DNA of 61,779 nucleotides. Source: Rhodococcus sp. AW25M09 (lineage in GTDB: Bacteria; Actinomycetota; Actinomycetes; Mycobacteriales; Mycobacteriaceae). The position numbers and the translations under genes are program-made. The stretch is taken from NCBI RefSeq assembly GCF_000333955.1, contig NZ_CAPS01000135.1, positions 1-61,779 of the forward strand, written 5' to 3'. Below, one piece after another: positions 9,425 to 18,333 of this stretch (positions within the stretch are counted from its first letter, which is position 1; the number at the start of each line of letters is the position of its first letter). A model generated the notes under the pieces. That model ran no database searches and was not told the origin of the DNA. It saw nothing but the letters and a program-made list of their open reading frames with translations.

Positions 9425-9823
9425 CTAGCCGACGGTGGGCACTCCTGCTGCGGCGACAACGCTCACCGTCCATATCGCCGACATGACGAGCGCGGTCGCC
9501 GCCAAGTGGATGGCTTTGCGGAGCGCAGTGACAGTCCAGTTCTGCGCTCGCGCAGAGGCGTCGGCGACAGCGATGAGGCTGCCTATGGTCATCGCCGCGG
9601 TGACGACGATGACGGCCCACCAACCATGCGCGAGAACGTCGCGGGTCGCTGCGGCGCGGCCGCTGTCCTCGATCGTGGTGATCATCGACTCCAGGATCAG
9701 TCGGGCGACGGGAACAGCCCACACCGTCCATACGATGACCGAGGTCAGAGCCAGGGCTGTCAGTGCTCGATGCCGATCGTGGGACGTCAGGTGGTGGCTG
9801 GTGCGTGTCGGTGCGGTGCTCAT
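9425..9823 (-). CDS. Small polytopic membrane protein of the transfer operon
   Basis: A 132-residue protein with three hydrophobic segments: about residues 22-46 (LTALALTSVIVWTVWAVPVARLIL), 66-86 (HGWWAVIVVTAAMTIGSLIAV) and 104-128. The short N-terminal tail is His/Thr-rich. It lies between the cell-wall hydrolase gene and the 48-residue gene, all on the minus strand. The family is not recognised. The location suggests an inner-membrane part of the secretion machine. The start is the ATG at 9823. Confidence 0.65.
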   Translation of the reverse strand: MSTAPTRTSHHLTSHDRHRALTALALTSVIVWTVWAVPVARLILESMITTIEDSGRAAATRDVLAHGWWAVIVVTAAMTIGSLIAVADASARAQNWTVTALRKAIHLAATALVMSAIWTVSVVAAAGVPTVG

Positions 9824-9859
9824 GAGTGGGCCTTTCCGTCGAGCATTGGTCGGTGGCGG

Positions 9860-11488
9860 CTATCGGGCCAGGTCGTAGTCGGATGCGGTGGCGGTGATGG
9901 TGGTGACGTAGTTCTGGGTCTCCGAGTACGGCGGGACGCCGCCGAACTGTTGGACCGCGCCGGGGCCGGCGTTGTATCCGGCGAGCATCAGCTCGACGGG
10001 ATCGCCGGTGATGGCACCGGATTCGATCTCCGGGCGCAGGGTGTCGGCGACCGAGCAGTTGTAGCGGCCCTGCGCCATGACAGCATCACCGATGTCGTTG
10101 GGGTCCCCCTCCCCCGCTGCACCAGTGACCACTCCCTGTTCGTCGACGGGAAAACCGAACGACGCCCAGGTACCGGGAAGGAACTGCGCATACCCCTCGG
10201 CACCGGCGGGGCTGGTCAGGCCGGGTGTGAAGCCGGATTCCTGTTTGAGCTGAGCGGCGAGGACCGCGGGTGAGAGTTCGCGGCATTGCTCGGCCGAGAG
10301 GGTGAGCCACGGCTCGAACTCGGGCGGTATCTGGCCGGCGGCGAGTTGTCCGTGATCGCCGAGTCCGGCACCGGGTGCGGTGGTGCAGGTGCCGGTTGCT
10401 TTGGGTGCGGATCCACTGCCGCCGGGGACGGGCCCGTAGGTCTGACCGGGTGCCGGTGCGCCGTGGCCGACGGTGGTGACGTGGACGTGGTCGAAGTGGT
10501 TCTGGGTGGGCGATCCCCTGTCCTCCATGGTGTTCGGTTCACCTTGGGAGGGGATGTATTCCTGTCGCCAGATCATGTACTCGATCTGGAAGTAGTCGCG
10601 GTTGCTCCACAGGTAGTCCTTGACCTGGTCGCCGAGTGCTCTTCCTTCCTCGGAGGACCAGTTGTCGATCATGATGTCCGCGGCCCGGCCGGAGGGGTGG
10701 TCGTCGAATCCCCCACCGTCGGCGCGCCACCCGCCGATCGTGGTGATCTGCGGGAACTTCGCGTGCACGGCGCGGGCGACGCGGACGGTGTCGACCTGGA
10801 AGTGCTCTTCGGATCCGACGGTGGCTGGGAGAGCGGCCATCTCGGCGGAGCCGCCGGTCGAGGGCGCGAGGGTGGCCGGGGTGCCCGTTGACGGGAGTGG
10901 GCTTTGGCCGGCCGGGCCGGTGCCGGGGTCGGCGGCGGCGTCGTAGAAGGGTTGCGGGTCGATCGCGTTGCCCTGTGCCCAGCCGCCGGGGTGGTACTCG
11001 AAGTGCAGGTGCGCACCGGTCGACTGTCCGTTGTTGCCGATGTCGGCGATGTGCTGACCGGCGGTGACGCGGTCCCCGACCTGCACGAGCACACCGTCGG
11101 GGAACATGTGGCCGTAGACGGTGGAGACGACCGCGCCGTCGATGTTGTGATCGAGGACGATCCACATGCCGAACCCGTCGGCGGGTCCGGCTTTCGAGAC
11201 GACGCCGTCGGCGTAGGCGTAGATCGGTGTCCCGACCGGACCTGCGAGGTCGATGCCGTTGTGGTTGGTGCCCCACCGCGTCCCGAACGGGCTCGAGACG
11301 GTTGATTCGGTGGTCTTGACCGGCTTGGCGAACGACCCGGCCGGAACCCCGCCTGCAGCAGAGGAAATGCCCTTCCCGGGAAGACAATCGGTCGGCACTT
11401 CCTCGCGGACACCGGTGGTGACGAACAGGACCACGAACAGGGCCAGCGCGAGGACGACGGTCAGAGCGATCGCGCCGCCCTTTTTCAC
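9860..11488 (-). CDS. Three-domain cell-wall hydrolase: M23 peptidase, M15-like peptidase, lytic transglycosylase
   Basis: The start is set at GTG 11488 because it overlaps the upstream stop (GTGA). The longer frame beyond it is a shadow of that gene. The product is 542 residues, with a membrane anchor at residues 6-25. Residues about 55-185 form an M23 (LytM) peptidase with zinc ligands His76 and Asp80 (NHNGID) and the HLHFE motif (His160, His162). Residues about 225-340 resemble an M15-type DD-peptidase domain, with HPSGRAADI (His264, Asp271) and FDHVHV (His334, His336). Residues about 395-540 are a soluble lytic transglycosylase with catalytic Glu417 (KQESGF), EGYAQFLPGTW and LAGYNAGPGAV. 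It would open peptidoglycan locally for the conjugation channel. Confidence 0.92.
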   Translation of the reverse strand: MKKGGAIALTVVLALALFVVLFVTTGVREEVPTDCLPGKGISSAAGGVPAGSFAKPVKTTESTVSSPFGTRWGTNHNGIDLAGPVGTPIYAYADGVVSKAGPADGFGMWIVLDHNIDGAVVSTVYGHMFPDGVLVQVGDRVTAGQHIADIGNNGQSTGAHLHFEYHPGGWAQGNAIDPQPFYDAAADPGTGPAGQSPLPSTGTPATLAPSTGGSAEMAALPATVGSEEHFQVDTVRVARAVHAKFPQITTIGGWRADGGGFDDHPSGRAADIMIDNWSSEEGRALGDQVKDYLWSNRDYFQIEYMIWRQEYIPSQGEPNTMEDRGSPTQNHFDHVHVTTVGHGAPAPGQTYGPVPGGSGSAPKATGTCTTAPGAGLGDHGQLAAGQIPPEFEPWLTLSAEQCRELSPAVLAAQLKQESGFTPGLTSPAGAEGYAQFLPGTWASFGFPVDEQGVVTGAAGEGDPNDIGDAVMAQGRYNCSVADTLRPEIESGAITGDPVELMLAGYNAGPGAVQQFGGVPPYSETQNYVTTITATASDYDLAR

Positions 11489-11826
11489 AACGCGGCCGCC
11501 GACATCGACTCCGCGCCGATCGATCGCGGGGCGTGAGCGGCCAAACGCTCGCTGAGGGAACGGTTCTCCGACCGCAGCCGGGCGATCTCCTCCTCGGCGG
11601 CGCGTAGTCGTGCGGTCACCTCGTCCGCTGCGGGGCGACGCGGCGAGCCGTACTTGTCCTTGATCCACCGGGCCACGGTGTTCTCGTGTGCCCCGATCGA
11701 GACAGCCAAGGCTGCAACGCATTCGGCGCGGGAGGCGTAGTTGTGGCGCGATTTCTCGTATTGATCGAGCGCCCACGAGTGGGTCTGCGCCGAGTATTCG
11801 GCGCGGGGGTACTCGGCGGTCATCAC
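11485..11826 (-). CDS. HTH plus coiled-coil protein resembling an IS3-type OrfA, inside the transfer operon
   Basis: A 113-residue protein. The N-terminal 60 residues form a transposase-type helix-turn-helix (YPRAEYSAQTHSWALDQYEKS, then GAHENTVARWIKDKYG). Residues about 70-97 are a heptad-rich coiled coil (RLRAAEEEIARLRSENRSL). This is the architecture of IS3-family OrfA, yet no OrfB follows. The gene is embedded in the operon by overlaps at both ends: GTG 11826 or ATG 11823 overlaps the stop of the VirB4-like gene, and its own stop overlaps the GTG of the hydrolase gene. It is probably a domesticated DNA-binding protein, perhaps an operon regulator or an oriT-binding accessory factor. That role is inference. 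Confidence 0.75.
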   Translation of the reverse strand: MMTAEYPRAEYSAQTHSWALDQYEKSRHNYASRAECVAALAVSIGAHENTVARWIKDKYGSPRRPAADEVTARLRAAEEEIARLRSENRSLSERLAAHAPRSIGAESMSAAAL

Positions 11827-13694
11827 TGCGCTCCGACCAGTACAGAGTCTTGGCCGTAGTGGGCGTCGTCGGTATCGGCGGCGTGGTGCTGGCCACCAGC
11901 GAAGTACTCGGCGAAGCGGGCATTGGTGTCGTGGACCCCGGTGTCGTATTCGACGTCGGTGAGCACCGTCTGGATGGGGATACCGGGGGTGTTGTCCTTG
12001 GCGACCTTGATCAGGAACTTCCCGCGCCCGATCGGGTTCCGGACCGTGCGTCGTTCCGAGCCCCGGAGTGCTGCCCCGCGCGACCAGGACGTGACCATGC
12101 CTGCTTCGGCGGCGGTGAACTTCAGCTCCCCGGACAGGCGTTCGACCTCACCGATCGGCAGTCCCCCGCACACGACCATGCCGGCGCGGTCGATGAACCC
12201 CTTGGCGGTCTTGATATCGGCTTCAGTGGGCAGGGTTTCGAGGTCACGGCCGGTGTGGGTGATCATTAGCAAACCCGTTGCGTCGGTGCGGTTGAGGCGG
12301 GTGATCTCGTTGACGCGGGCAACCATGCCCGGTCCGGCTCCGATGACCTGCCACAGCTCGTCGAGCGCCATCAGGAACAACCGTTGCCGGTCCAGGCCTG
12401 CGTCGGCGAGCAGGTGCGCCGCTTCCACGGTGCCGTAGGCATCGGCCCAGCAGGAGAGCATCACGGCCGCTTTGAGAGTGGTGTCTCCGCGGTCGAGGCT
12501 CGAGACGTCGATGCAGATCATCGGCGCATCGAGGTCGATCGGCTCGGTGGTGTGGTCGGCGAAGATGTCCCCGAGCGGGCCGGAGGTCAGTGCGCCGAGG
12601 GCCTGCATCAGTTCGGTGATCGCCTCGCGGTAGCCCTCACGATTGGTCTTGTAAGCAGCTTGAAGCATGGCCGGTGATCCGGTGTCGATGCGGGCGTAGA
12701 GGTCTTTGAGCAGCGGCGGGTGGGTGTAGGAGAATCCGCCGTCGGCGTACAGCTCGCGCAGCGCGATACCGATCAGGGAATTCTCGAAGGCCTTCACCGA
12801 GTGCGTGTCGTAACGGATCAGCTCGACCAGGGCGCAGACGGCGTTGATCTGGCGGGTGGAGATGGTGATGGTCGCGACGTCGATCAGCTCGTCGAGCTCG
12901 GCGATCCGATCGGGGTCGGTGGCCTCGTCGCGGGCGGCGATCGCGCGGACGACGGCTTGGCCGAGGGCTCCGGCGGCGAGGGGGTTGAGATGTCCACCGC
13001 CGTGCCCGAGGGTGATGACCTGACCGCCGACCAGGTGGGTGAGCTTGACGTATTCGCCCTTGATGTCGCCCGCGACGATCGGGGTCTGCCCCCACCCGCA
13101 CGCCCCGAGCAGGATCTTGCGGATCAGCGTCGACTTCCCCAGACCGGGCAGGGACAACACGAACATCGAGGGGTTGCCGATGAGCTTGTCGCGGAAGTAC
13201 GCGAACGGATCGCACGAGACGGCGTTGCCGGTGATGGCGTGCTGACCGACGATGGTGCCCGCCGAGGGTGCGGCTGCGCCGATCGCCCACGGGTTGAGCC
13301 CGCACATCTGCACCGAGGTCGCTTCGTACTCGATCGGGGCCGGGACGGTCGACATCCGGCCACCACCGGCACCTTTGAGCCCGCGGGTGCTCGACGACAG
13401 TGCTGCCCGCCACCAGGGGTCTCCCGCTGCCTCGTGGACGGCTTGTTCGGCCTGCGGGTGGTCGTTGCGCCACCGGGTCAGCCCGAGGCCGCGCCGGGAG
13501 AGCGTGGAGGGCTCTTCGGCGTCGCCGGTGGCGATGAGGGCGGCGAGCTCGGCGTAGTCGGTGTCGCCGATGATCCACCGCACGAACGCTGACGGCTGCG
13601 GCGCTGACGTCTCGTACAGGCCAGGCTCGTCTGACCTCATCTCGTCGTATCGCGGGTCGTAGTTCCTGCGCGGGCGGTGGTCGGTCGTCGTCAT
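11823..13694 (-). CDS. VirB4/TraC-like conjugation ATPase
   Basis: A 623-residue cytoplasmic ATPase. The Walker A motif is LPGLGKSTL (about residues 182-190) and Walker B is RLFLMALDELW (about 438-448). The surrounding features are typical of VirB4/TraG-like motors: GDIKGEYVKL after Walker A, ICIDVSSLD, and the sensor-like LLMITHTGRDL after Walker B. VirB4 ATPases power pilus or channel assembly in type IV secretion systems. The upstream SCO6880 family gene supplies a region that in proteobacterial VirB4 would be the N-terminal part. This is the energising subunit of the transfer apparatus encoded here. The start is ATG 13694. Confidence 0.9.
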   Translation of the reverse strand: MTTTDHRPRRNYDPRYDEMRSDEPGLYETSAPQPSAFVRWIIGDTDYAELAALIATGDAEEPSTLSRRGLGLTRWRNDHPQAEQAVHEAAGDPWWRAALSSSTRGLKGAGGGRMSTVPAPIEYEATSVQMCGLNPWAIGAAAPSAGTIVGQHAITGNAVSCDPFAYFRDKLIGNPSMFVLSLPGLGKSTLIRKILLGACGWGQTPIVAGDIKGEYVKLTHLVGGQVITLGHGGGHLNPLAAGALGQAVVRAIAARDEATDPDRIAELDELIDVATITISTRQINAVCALVELIRYDTHSVKAFENSLIGIALRELYADGGFSYTHPPLLKDLYARIDTGSPAMLQAAYKTNREGYREAITELMQALGALTSGPLGDIFADHTTEPIDLDAPMICIDVSSLDRGDTTLKAAVMLSCWADAYGTVEAAHLLADAGLDRQRLFLMALDELWQVIGAGPGMVARVNEITRLNRTDATGLLMITHTGRDLETLPTEADIKTAKGFIDRAGMVVCGGLPIGEVERLSGELKFTAAEAGMVTSWSRGAALRGSERRTVRNPIGRGKFLIKVAKDNTPGIPIQTVLTDVEYDTGVHDTNARFAEYFAGGQHHAADTDDAHYGQDSVLVGAQ

Positions 13695-13746
13695 TGTGGG
13701 TGTCTCTTTTCTCGGGCAGGGTGGGCCGGATGCGGTCGGCGGCGCT

Positions 13747-15252
13747 CTAGCTGCGGCGCACGAGGATCGAGGTGGAGATTTGATCGGGAAGGAGTACTCC
13801 GACGCCGAGCCCGGCGGCGAACGCGGCGTCCTGGAAGGCGAACGCGCGCCGCAGCCGCAGGCGGGAGCGGGCGGCGAGTGATTCGGTGACGGCGGCGGCG
13901 TTGGCGATCTCTTCGACCGATCCGACGGTGATGGTCAGTAGCGCCGAGTAGCGTTCGTATCCGGCTCCGGAGACCATTTCGCGTCGGGCCTGCTCGGCGA
14001 TCTCGTGCCGCTTCTCCGACCCGGCGGAGGTGATCTTGTTGCCGCGAGAGTTGATCGCGTGCAGGGCGTCTCGGTGTTGCTTGTCGACCTTCTTCGCGGC
14101 GTCACCGGCGGTGTAGGGGCGGTAGACGAGAGTGAGGCGCTTGCGCGGGAGGTCGTCGTGTGGCTGCAGCAGCGGTTTGAGGACGGTGTCGGTGAACACC
14201 GACTCGGGAGGCGCGGCCATTTCCCAGACGACCGAGACTCCGCCGTCGTGGCGGTAGTGACCCCACTCGGTCTTCGCCCGTCCCGGTCCGGCGTCGTCCC
14301 AGTCGACGCCGTGCTCTTCGCCGGAGATCTCGAGTTCCTCGAAGTCGTTCTCGGTCGAGGGGTTGTAGGAGCGGTGCACGACCGCGGTGATCTCGGCGGC
14401 GGTCATCGGTTGTGCGTCGATCCCGGCACCGGAGAGCGACTCGTACAGATCCGGTAGACGGCGGGCCAGTTCGGTGGCCATCTCTTCTGGATCCTTCTGC
14501 CGCTCACGGGTGGTAGCGCGGAAGGTGATCGACAACCGGGCCAGGGTGCGGTGCCGACCCGAGGGCATCCGGACGGCGGACTGCTCGACGAACGCTGTCG
14601 CCAACGGCGGTGCGCTCGCCACGAGTTCGTGTTCGGCTCGCCGCGCCAGGCGGAGCCCGGTGGCGGGAATGTTCTCCACCACCACCACGGCACCGACGAT
14701 GTCGCCGGGCAGGCCGAGGTCGGCGAGGTAGACACCCCAGTCGGCCGTGTAGAGATCCTTGTCGCGCTGCACGATCGCCTCGTCGCCGCCGGGCAGGGCA
14801 TCGAAGACGACGGTGTAGCGGTGATCGTCGGGGTTGTGAATCATCCCGAATTCGTTGCCGTGCCGATCGATTCCCATGTAGACCTTGGTGCGGGGGAGCA
14901 GCCCGGGGAGCTTGTAGCGGCCACCGGGGATCCTTGAGTGCGGTCCGGCGTGATATTCGGTGGACTTGTCGATATGCTTGCGCCGCAGCCATTGCATTCT
15001 CAGTTGTCCTGTCTCGTAGAGGGTTCGGCCGTTCGGGGCTATGACCAAAGGGGCGAGGACGAGCGCGCCGACACCCATCAACGCGAGTCCGACGACAACG
15101 TGGACGAAGATCAGAACCGCGAACGAGACCGCGAAAAATCCTGCGCCGTAGGCGATGACCTTCGTCGGTAAGCCGAACGCGAACGTCGACTGCGGCCGGT
15201 TGCCCGCGGAGTAGATCGGCGGCTCGTACGGGGCTTCGAGTTGCGCGCTCAT
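13747..15252 (-). CDS. SCO6880 family T4SS protein (VirB3/VirB4 N-terminal-like)
   Basis: A 501-residue protein. Two adjacent hydrophobic helices lie near residues 30-69 (VIAYGAGFFAVSFAVLIFV and LALMGVGALVLAPLVIAP), followed by a long soluble domain. The SCO6880-type pattern is clear: YSAGNRPQSTFAFGLP at the start, LPGLLPRTKVYMGIDRHGNEFGM, and RHTLARLSITFRATT. The family is found next to VirB4-like ATPases in actinobacterial conjugation loci, and combines a VirB3-like membrane part with a domain related to the VirB4 N-terminus. The ATG at 15252 overlaps the stop of the VirB6-like gene (ATGA). Confidence 0.88.
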   Translation of the reverse strand: MSAQLEAPYEPPIYSAGNRPQSTFAFGLPTKVIAYGAGFFAVSFAVLIFVHVVVGLALMGVGALVLAPLVIAPNGRTLYETGQLRMQWLRRKHIDKSTEYHAGPHSRIPGGRYKLPGLLPRTKVYMGIDRHGNEFGMIHNPDDHRYTVVFDALPGGDEAIVQRDKDLYTADWGVYLADLGLPGDIVGAVVVVENIPATGLRLARRAEHELVASAPPLATAFVEQSAVRMPSGRHRTLARLSITFRATTRERQKDPEEMATELARRLPDLYESLSGAGIDAQPMTAAEITAVVHRSYNPSTENDFEELEISGEEHGVDWDDAGPGRAKTEWGHYRHDGGVSVVWEMAAPPESVFTDTVLKPLLQPHDDLPRKRLTLVYRPYTAGDAAKKVDKQHRDALHAINSRGNKITSAGSEKRHEIAEQARREMVSGAGYERYSALLTITVGSVEEIANAAAVTESLAARSRLRLRRAFAFQDAAFAAGLGVGVLLPDQISTSILVRRS

Positions 15253-16808
15253 CGTTGGATCCGTCCGTGGTAGTTGCCGACTGCGCCTTCTGCAGCCGAG
15301 CCGAGAGCAGTCGAGGCCGAGCCGGCGGTGCGGCCGGCGTTGCCGGCTGCCTTCAGCGCACCCGCTGCCCCACGCAGGCCTGCCGAGGATGCTGTGCGCC
15401 CTGCCGACCCGACGGCCGAGCCGACCCTGCGGGCTGCGCCCATCGGACCGGACGATGCGCCCGCGTGCGAGGGACTCGATCCCCCGTTGTAGCGGCCCTG
15501 AAAACCGGGAGACGAACGTGCGCCGGTACCTGCGGCACCCGAAGATCCGCCTCTGCCGCCGCCACCGGAGGATCCGGCGATGGTGTTCGCCGCTGCCCCG
15601 AGGGTGCGCGATGCCGCCATCCCGCCTACCCCCATCACCGCACCCCCTGCTGCGCCGAGCGCCCCTACTTCCCGCCCACCGGCGGAGATGGTTTCCGCTG
15701 CGGGAGCGACGATCTTGACCAAGGTGGGCAGGGAGAACCCGACGACGGCTAGCAGGATCGAGCCGATGATGACCGTGGCGATCTGATCCGAACTCGATGC
15801 CGAGGATGCCCAGAACGCGAACAGATACAGAAGCGTCGCTACCGGCTTGAACAGCAGCGCGCCGAGAGTGAACGCGATCATCGACTTGTAGGAGCTACGC
15901 CCGGTGCCGGTGGCCGACGCGGCCGCGGCGAGCGGGATGACGGCGACGACGACGCACAGCACGGCCTCACGGATCAGCAGGGCGATGAGCTGGGCAACCG
16001 AGCCGAGGAAGGCGAACCCGGCGCAGGCGAGAGCGAGGATCGGGCCGAGACCGGTCTTGTCGTCGAACGCGGTGATGGCGGTGATCTTCTCGTTCAGGTC
16101 CCCGCCGACGAACTTCTCGAGCGCGTAGGCCGAGGCGACGTCTCCGACCTGGTGGAACATCAACACCAGGATTGGTAGTAGCGACACGGTGACGACGGTG
16201 CGCACCAGCATGCTGGCTGTTTCGGTGGCTCCTTCCATCACGGCTTGTTTGCGGGCGATGGCGAGTTTGGTCATGGCGAACACGATCGAGGCGAACAAGG
16301 CGATGACGGTGAATCCGGTGATGATGTTGCGTAGCCCCGACATGGCGTTCTCGGCGGCGAGTCCTGGTATGCCCGAGGACATCCAGAAGGTCATGACGGT
16401 GCGGAATGCCTGGCTGTTTCCTTCCATCACGGCTTTGGTGAAGTCGCCGACGGGGTCGCCCCAGAAGGCGGACGTCGCGGAGGAGACGGCAGTGGATATC
16501 GCGTCGCCGGGGTTGTCCTCGAACGAATTGGTGAGGCAGAACGTCTCGGGGACGATGTTGCCGGTGATGTCGTTCATGAAATCTTGGAAGCCGTTTCTGT
16601 CACTCGCATTATCGGCGAGGCACTCGCGGCGATCCTTCTGAAAGTCGTTGCCTTGGTCCGCGATATCAGCGACACCGGGTACCTCTGCGGGTGGATCCTG
16701 TGCGTAGGCGACGGCATTGCTGCCAGCCACGATGCCCAGGGTGATCACCGCGAGCATCAGCACCCGGACAGTGGCGCTACGCAACCGTGCAGCCACGGTC
16801 GGCCGCAT
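15249..16808 (-). CDS. VirB6/TrbL-like polytopic channel protein
   Basis: The start is ATG 16808, which overlaps the upstream stop by four bases. The longer open frame is a shadow. The product is 519 residues, with a signal peptide (hydrophobic LMLAVITLGIVAGS, likely cleavage after AYA near residue 37). A lumenal segment with paired cysteines follows (RRECLADN, PETFCLTN). At least six membrane helices span about residues 140-365, including VIALFASIVFAMTKLAIAR and ILALACAGFAFLGSVAQLIALL. A Gly/Ser/Ala-rich tail of about 130 residues ends the protein. The layout matches actinobacterial VirB6/TrbL-type proteins, which form the inner-membrane channel. Confidence 0.85.
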   Translation of the reverse strand: MRPTVAARLRSATVRVLMLAVITLGIVAGSNAVAYAQDPPAEVPGVADIADQGNDFQKDRRECLADNASDRNGFQDFMNDITGNIVPETFCLTNSFEDNPGDAISTAVSSATSAFWGDPVGDFTKAVMEGNSQAFRTVMTFWMSSGIPGLAAENAMSGLRNIITGFTVIALFASIVFAMTKLAIARKQAVMEGATETASMLVRTVVTVSLLPILVLMFHQVGDVASAYALEKFVGGDLNEKITAITAFDDKTGLGPILALACAGFAFLGSVAQLIALLIREAVLCVVVAVIPLAAAASATGTGRSSYKSMIAFTLGALLFKPVATLLYLFAFWASSASSSDQIATVIIGSILLAVVGFSLPTLVKIVAPAAETISAGGREVGALGAAGGAVMGVGGMAASRTLGAAANTIAGSSGGGGRGGSSGAAGTGARSSPGFQGRYNGGSSPSHAGASSGPMGAARRVGSAVGSAGRTASSAGLRGAAGALKAAGNAGRTAGSASTALGSAAEGAVGNYHGRIQR

Positions 16809-17644
16809 CACGCGAAGCTCCAGCGGGTGAAGGAGCTGATGTCGGTGATCTCGGTGTTGCCGGAGACCGATCGAGAGTCCAGACGTGCTTTCCAGTGGTC
16901 GCCGTCGTAGAACAAGCCGGCGCGCAGCACCGAGAACACCGGTGTGGTGCGGCGTCGTCCGTTTTCGTCGACGGGCACTTCGATGGCGTATTCGACAGAG
17001 GCAAAATCGTCGGTGCAGGAGACCACGTGGAAGCCGACAGGGGCGGGGAGCGCCGATGCGGCCGACGATGCAGGGTTGTCCCATCGTTCGTTGGCGGTGA
17101 GGGCTTCGAGTTCGGCGGTTTGCACGGTGAGCTGCTCGTAGGCGTCTTTGGCGACCGCTCCGGGGCCGTAGAGCGCGGCCAGCCAGTTCCAGCCCGCCAA
17201 TGCCGCACCCTGCGGGCTGCGGCTGTATCCGGTGAGAACGTTTCCACTGATAGCGTCCGGGCCGTCTGTGGTCGACACAAGCATCGGCACCGCGGTGGTC
17301 TGCTGGATCTGTACCCCGGTCGGTGAGGTGACCGGTGTGTTGGTCGGGGTGCATTCGACCCGTGGCTCCGGTGGGCTCTGCGGAAGCGGCTGCCCGATCG
17401 GGTTGTTGGGGACGGTGACCTTGCGCCCGAGGATGTCGACGACCGGTGTCCCGAAACCGCGTTGCCCGTTGCTGCCCGAGCCCGATGCGTCGGTGGGTTC
17501 CGGTTGGGTGCTCGACGGTGCGGCCACGGGCGGTGCGCTGTCGTCCTCGTTCATGTTCGGGACGATGAAGAAGATCGTTCCGACGATTGCTACGACGACG
17601 AGGGCCGCGACTGCGATCAGAATGCTGCGGATGTGGCGGCTCAT
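16808..17644 (-). CDS. Membrane-anchored VirB8-like protein with PQGA motif
   Basis: A 278-residue protein with one N-terminal helix (SILIAVAALVVVAIVGTIFFIV, about residues 7-28), a Pro/Ser-rich linker, and a large outer domain. The outer domain has GYSRSPQGAALAGWNWLAALYG, then a helical region, a VVSCTDDFASVEYAI strand region, and a final strand FYDGDHWKARLDS. The GYxxxPQGA segment is shared with the lipoprotein encoded immediately upstream, so the two are paralogous. The arrangement is that of VirB8/TcpC-type scaffold proteins with an NTF2-like domain. Both ends overlap neighbouring genes by four bases. Confidence 0.72.
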   Translation of the reverse strand: MSRHIRSILIAVAALVVVAIVGTIFFIVPNMNEDDSAPPVAAPSSTQPEPTDASGSGSNGQRGFGTPVVDILGRKVTVPNNPIGQPLPQSPPEPRVECTPTNTPVTSPTGVQIQQTTAVPMLVSTTDGPDAISGNVLTGYSRSPQGAALAGWNWLAALYGPGAVAKDAYEQLTVQTAELEALTANERWDNPASSAASALPAPVGFHVVSCTDDFASVEYAIEVPVDENGRRRTTPVFSVLRAGLFYDGDHWKARLDSRSVSGNTEITDISSFTRWSFA

Positions 17645-18279
17645 GAGGTGCGCTCCAAAGTGGTGTAGCCGTCGAGGGTGTCGAGTTCGACGGCGTCTAT
17701 GTTCTCCTCGGCGGTCGGTAGGACAATGCGCCAGTCATCGGATATCCATTGCAGAGCAACGGGATAGGAGTAGACCTGGTCGTCGGTGCCGATGGTTTGC
17801 GCGACCGACACTGCTGCCGAGAGCGGGTTGTCGGTGTAGTCGGTGACCTCGAAGCCGACGAACTTCGGTGCGGCGTCGGCGGGGACCGATCCGGAGACGG
17901 TGACGGCGGTGCGTGCGGCCGCGAATTCGTCTCGCCCTGGTCCGGGTGCGGTGACGGTGTTGACCACTTCCGGCCATGCGCGGTCGTCGGCGACAGCGAG
18001 TGCGGTCTGCCCGTTGATCGCAGCGAGCACCGCGCCTTGCGGGGTCTGGGTGTATCCGCTGCGGTTCACCGATGTGCCGGCGAAGGGCCCGGCGACCCGT
18101 GAGGTCGGCACCGATACCCCCGCGATCTCGCGCCAGGTCAGCTCGGCCGGGGCGGAGTGCAGATCGGGTGCTGCGTCCGGGGTGGCGGTCGGTGTGTCGT
18201 CGTTGCCGGATCCGCACGCAGCGAGTGCGAGGACGGTCGCCGCTGTCGCGGCGATCCGGAGTGTGCGGGAGTCGGTCAT
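17641..18279 (-). CDS. VirB8-like lipoprotein with PQGA motif
   Basis: A 212-residue lipoprotein. The signal peptide ends in the lipobox LAAC (Cys22), so the mature protein is lipid-anchored outside the plasma membrane. The mature domain contains GYTQTPQGAVLAAINGQTAL, matching the GYxxxPQGAxLA segment of the next gene's product. It ends with strand ALQWISDDWRIVLP. It is therefore probably a second copy of the same NTF2-like fold, which would allow a heteromeric periplasmic ring. The homology is visible in the sequence. The ring is inference. The stop overlaps the next start (ATGA). Confidence 0.75.
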   Translation of the reverse strand: MTDSRTLRIAATAATVLALAACGSGNDDTPTATPDAAPDLHSAPAELTWREIAGVSVPTSRVAGPFAGTSVNRSGYTQTPQGAVLAAINGQTALAVADDRAWPEVVNTVTAPGPGRDEFAAARTAVTVSGSVPADAAPKFVGFEVTDYTDNPLSAAVSVAQTIGTDDQVYSYPVALQWISDDWRIVLPTAEENIDAVELDTLDGYTTLERTS

Positions 18280-18333
18280 CAGATGAGGCCTTTCGGGTCG
18301 AATGCAGCTCGGGCGCAGCGAATGTCGGGGTTC

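Noticed and set aside
11489..11923. N-terminal extension of the cell-wall hydrolase frame.
   Set aside because: Arg-rich sequence overlapping the HTH/coiled-coil gene; the GTGA overlap at 11488 gives a better start right before the membrane anchor.
16809..17354. N-terminal extension of the VirB6-like frame.
   Set aside because: It overlaps the VirB8-like gene throughout; the ATGA overlap at 16808 followed by a signal peptide is the better start.
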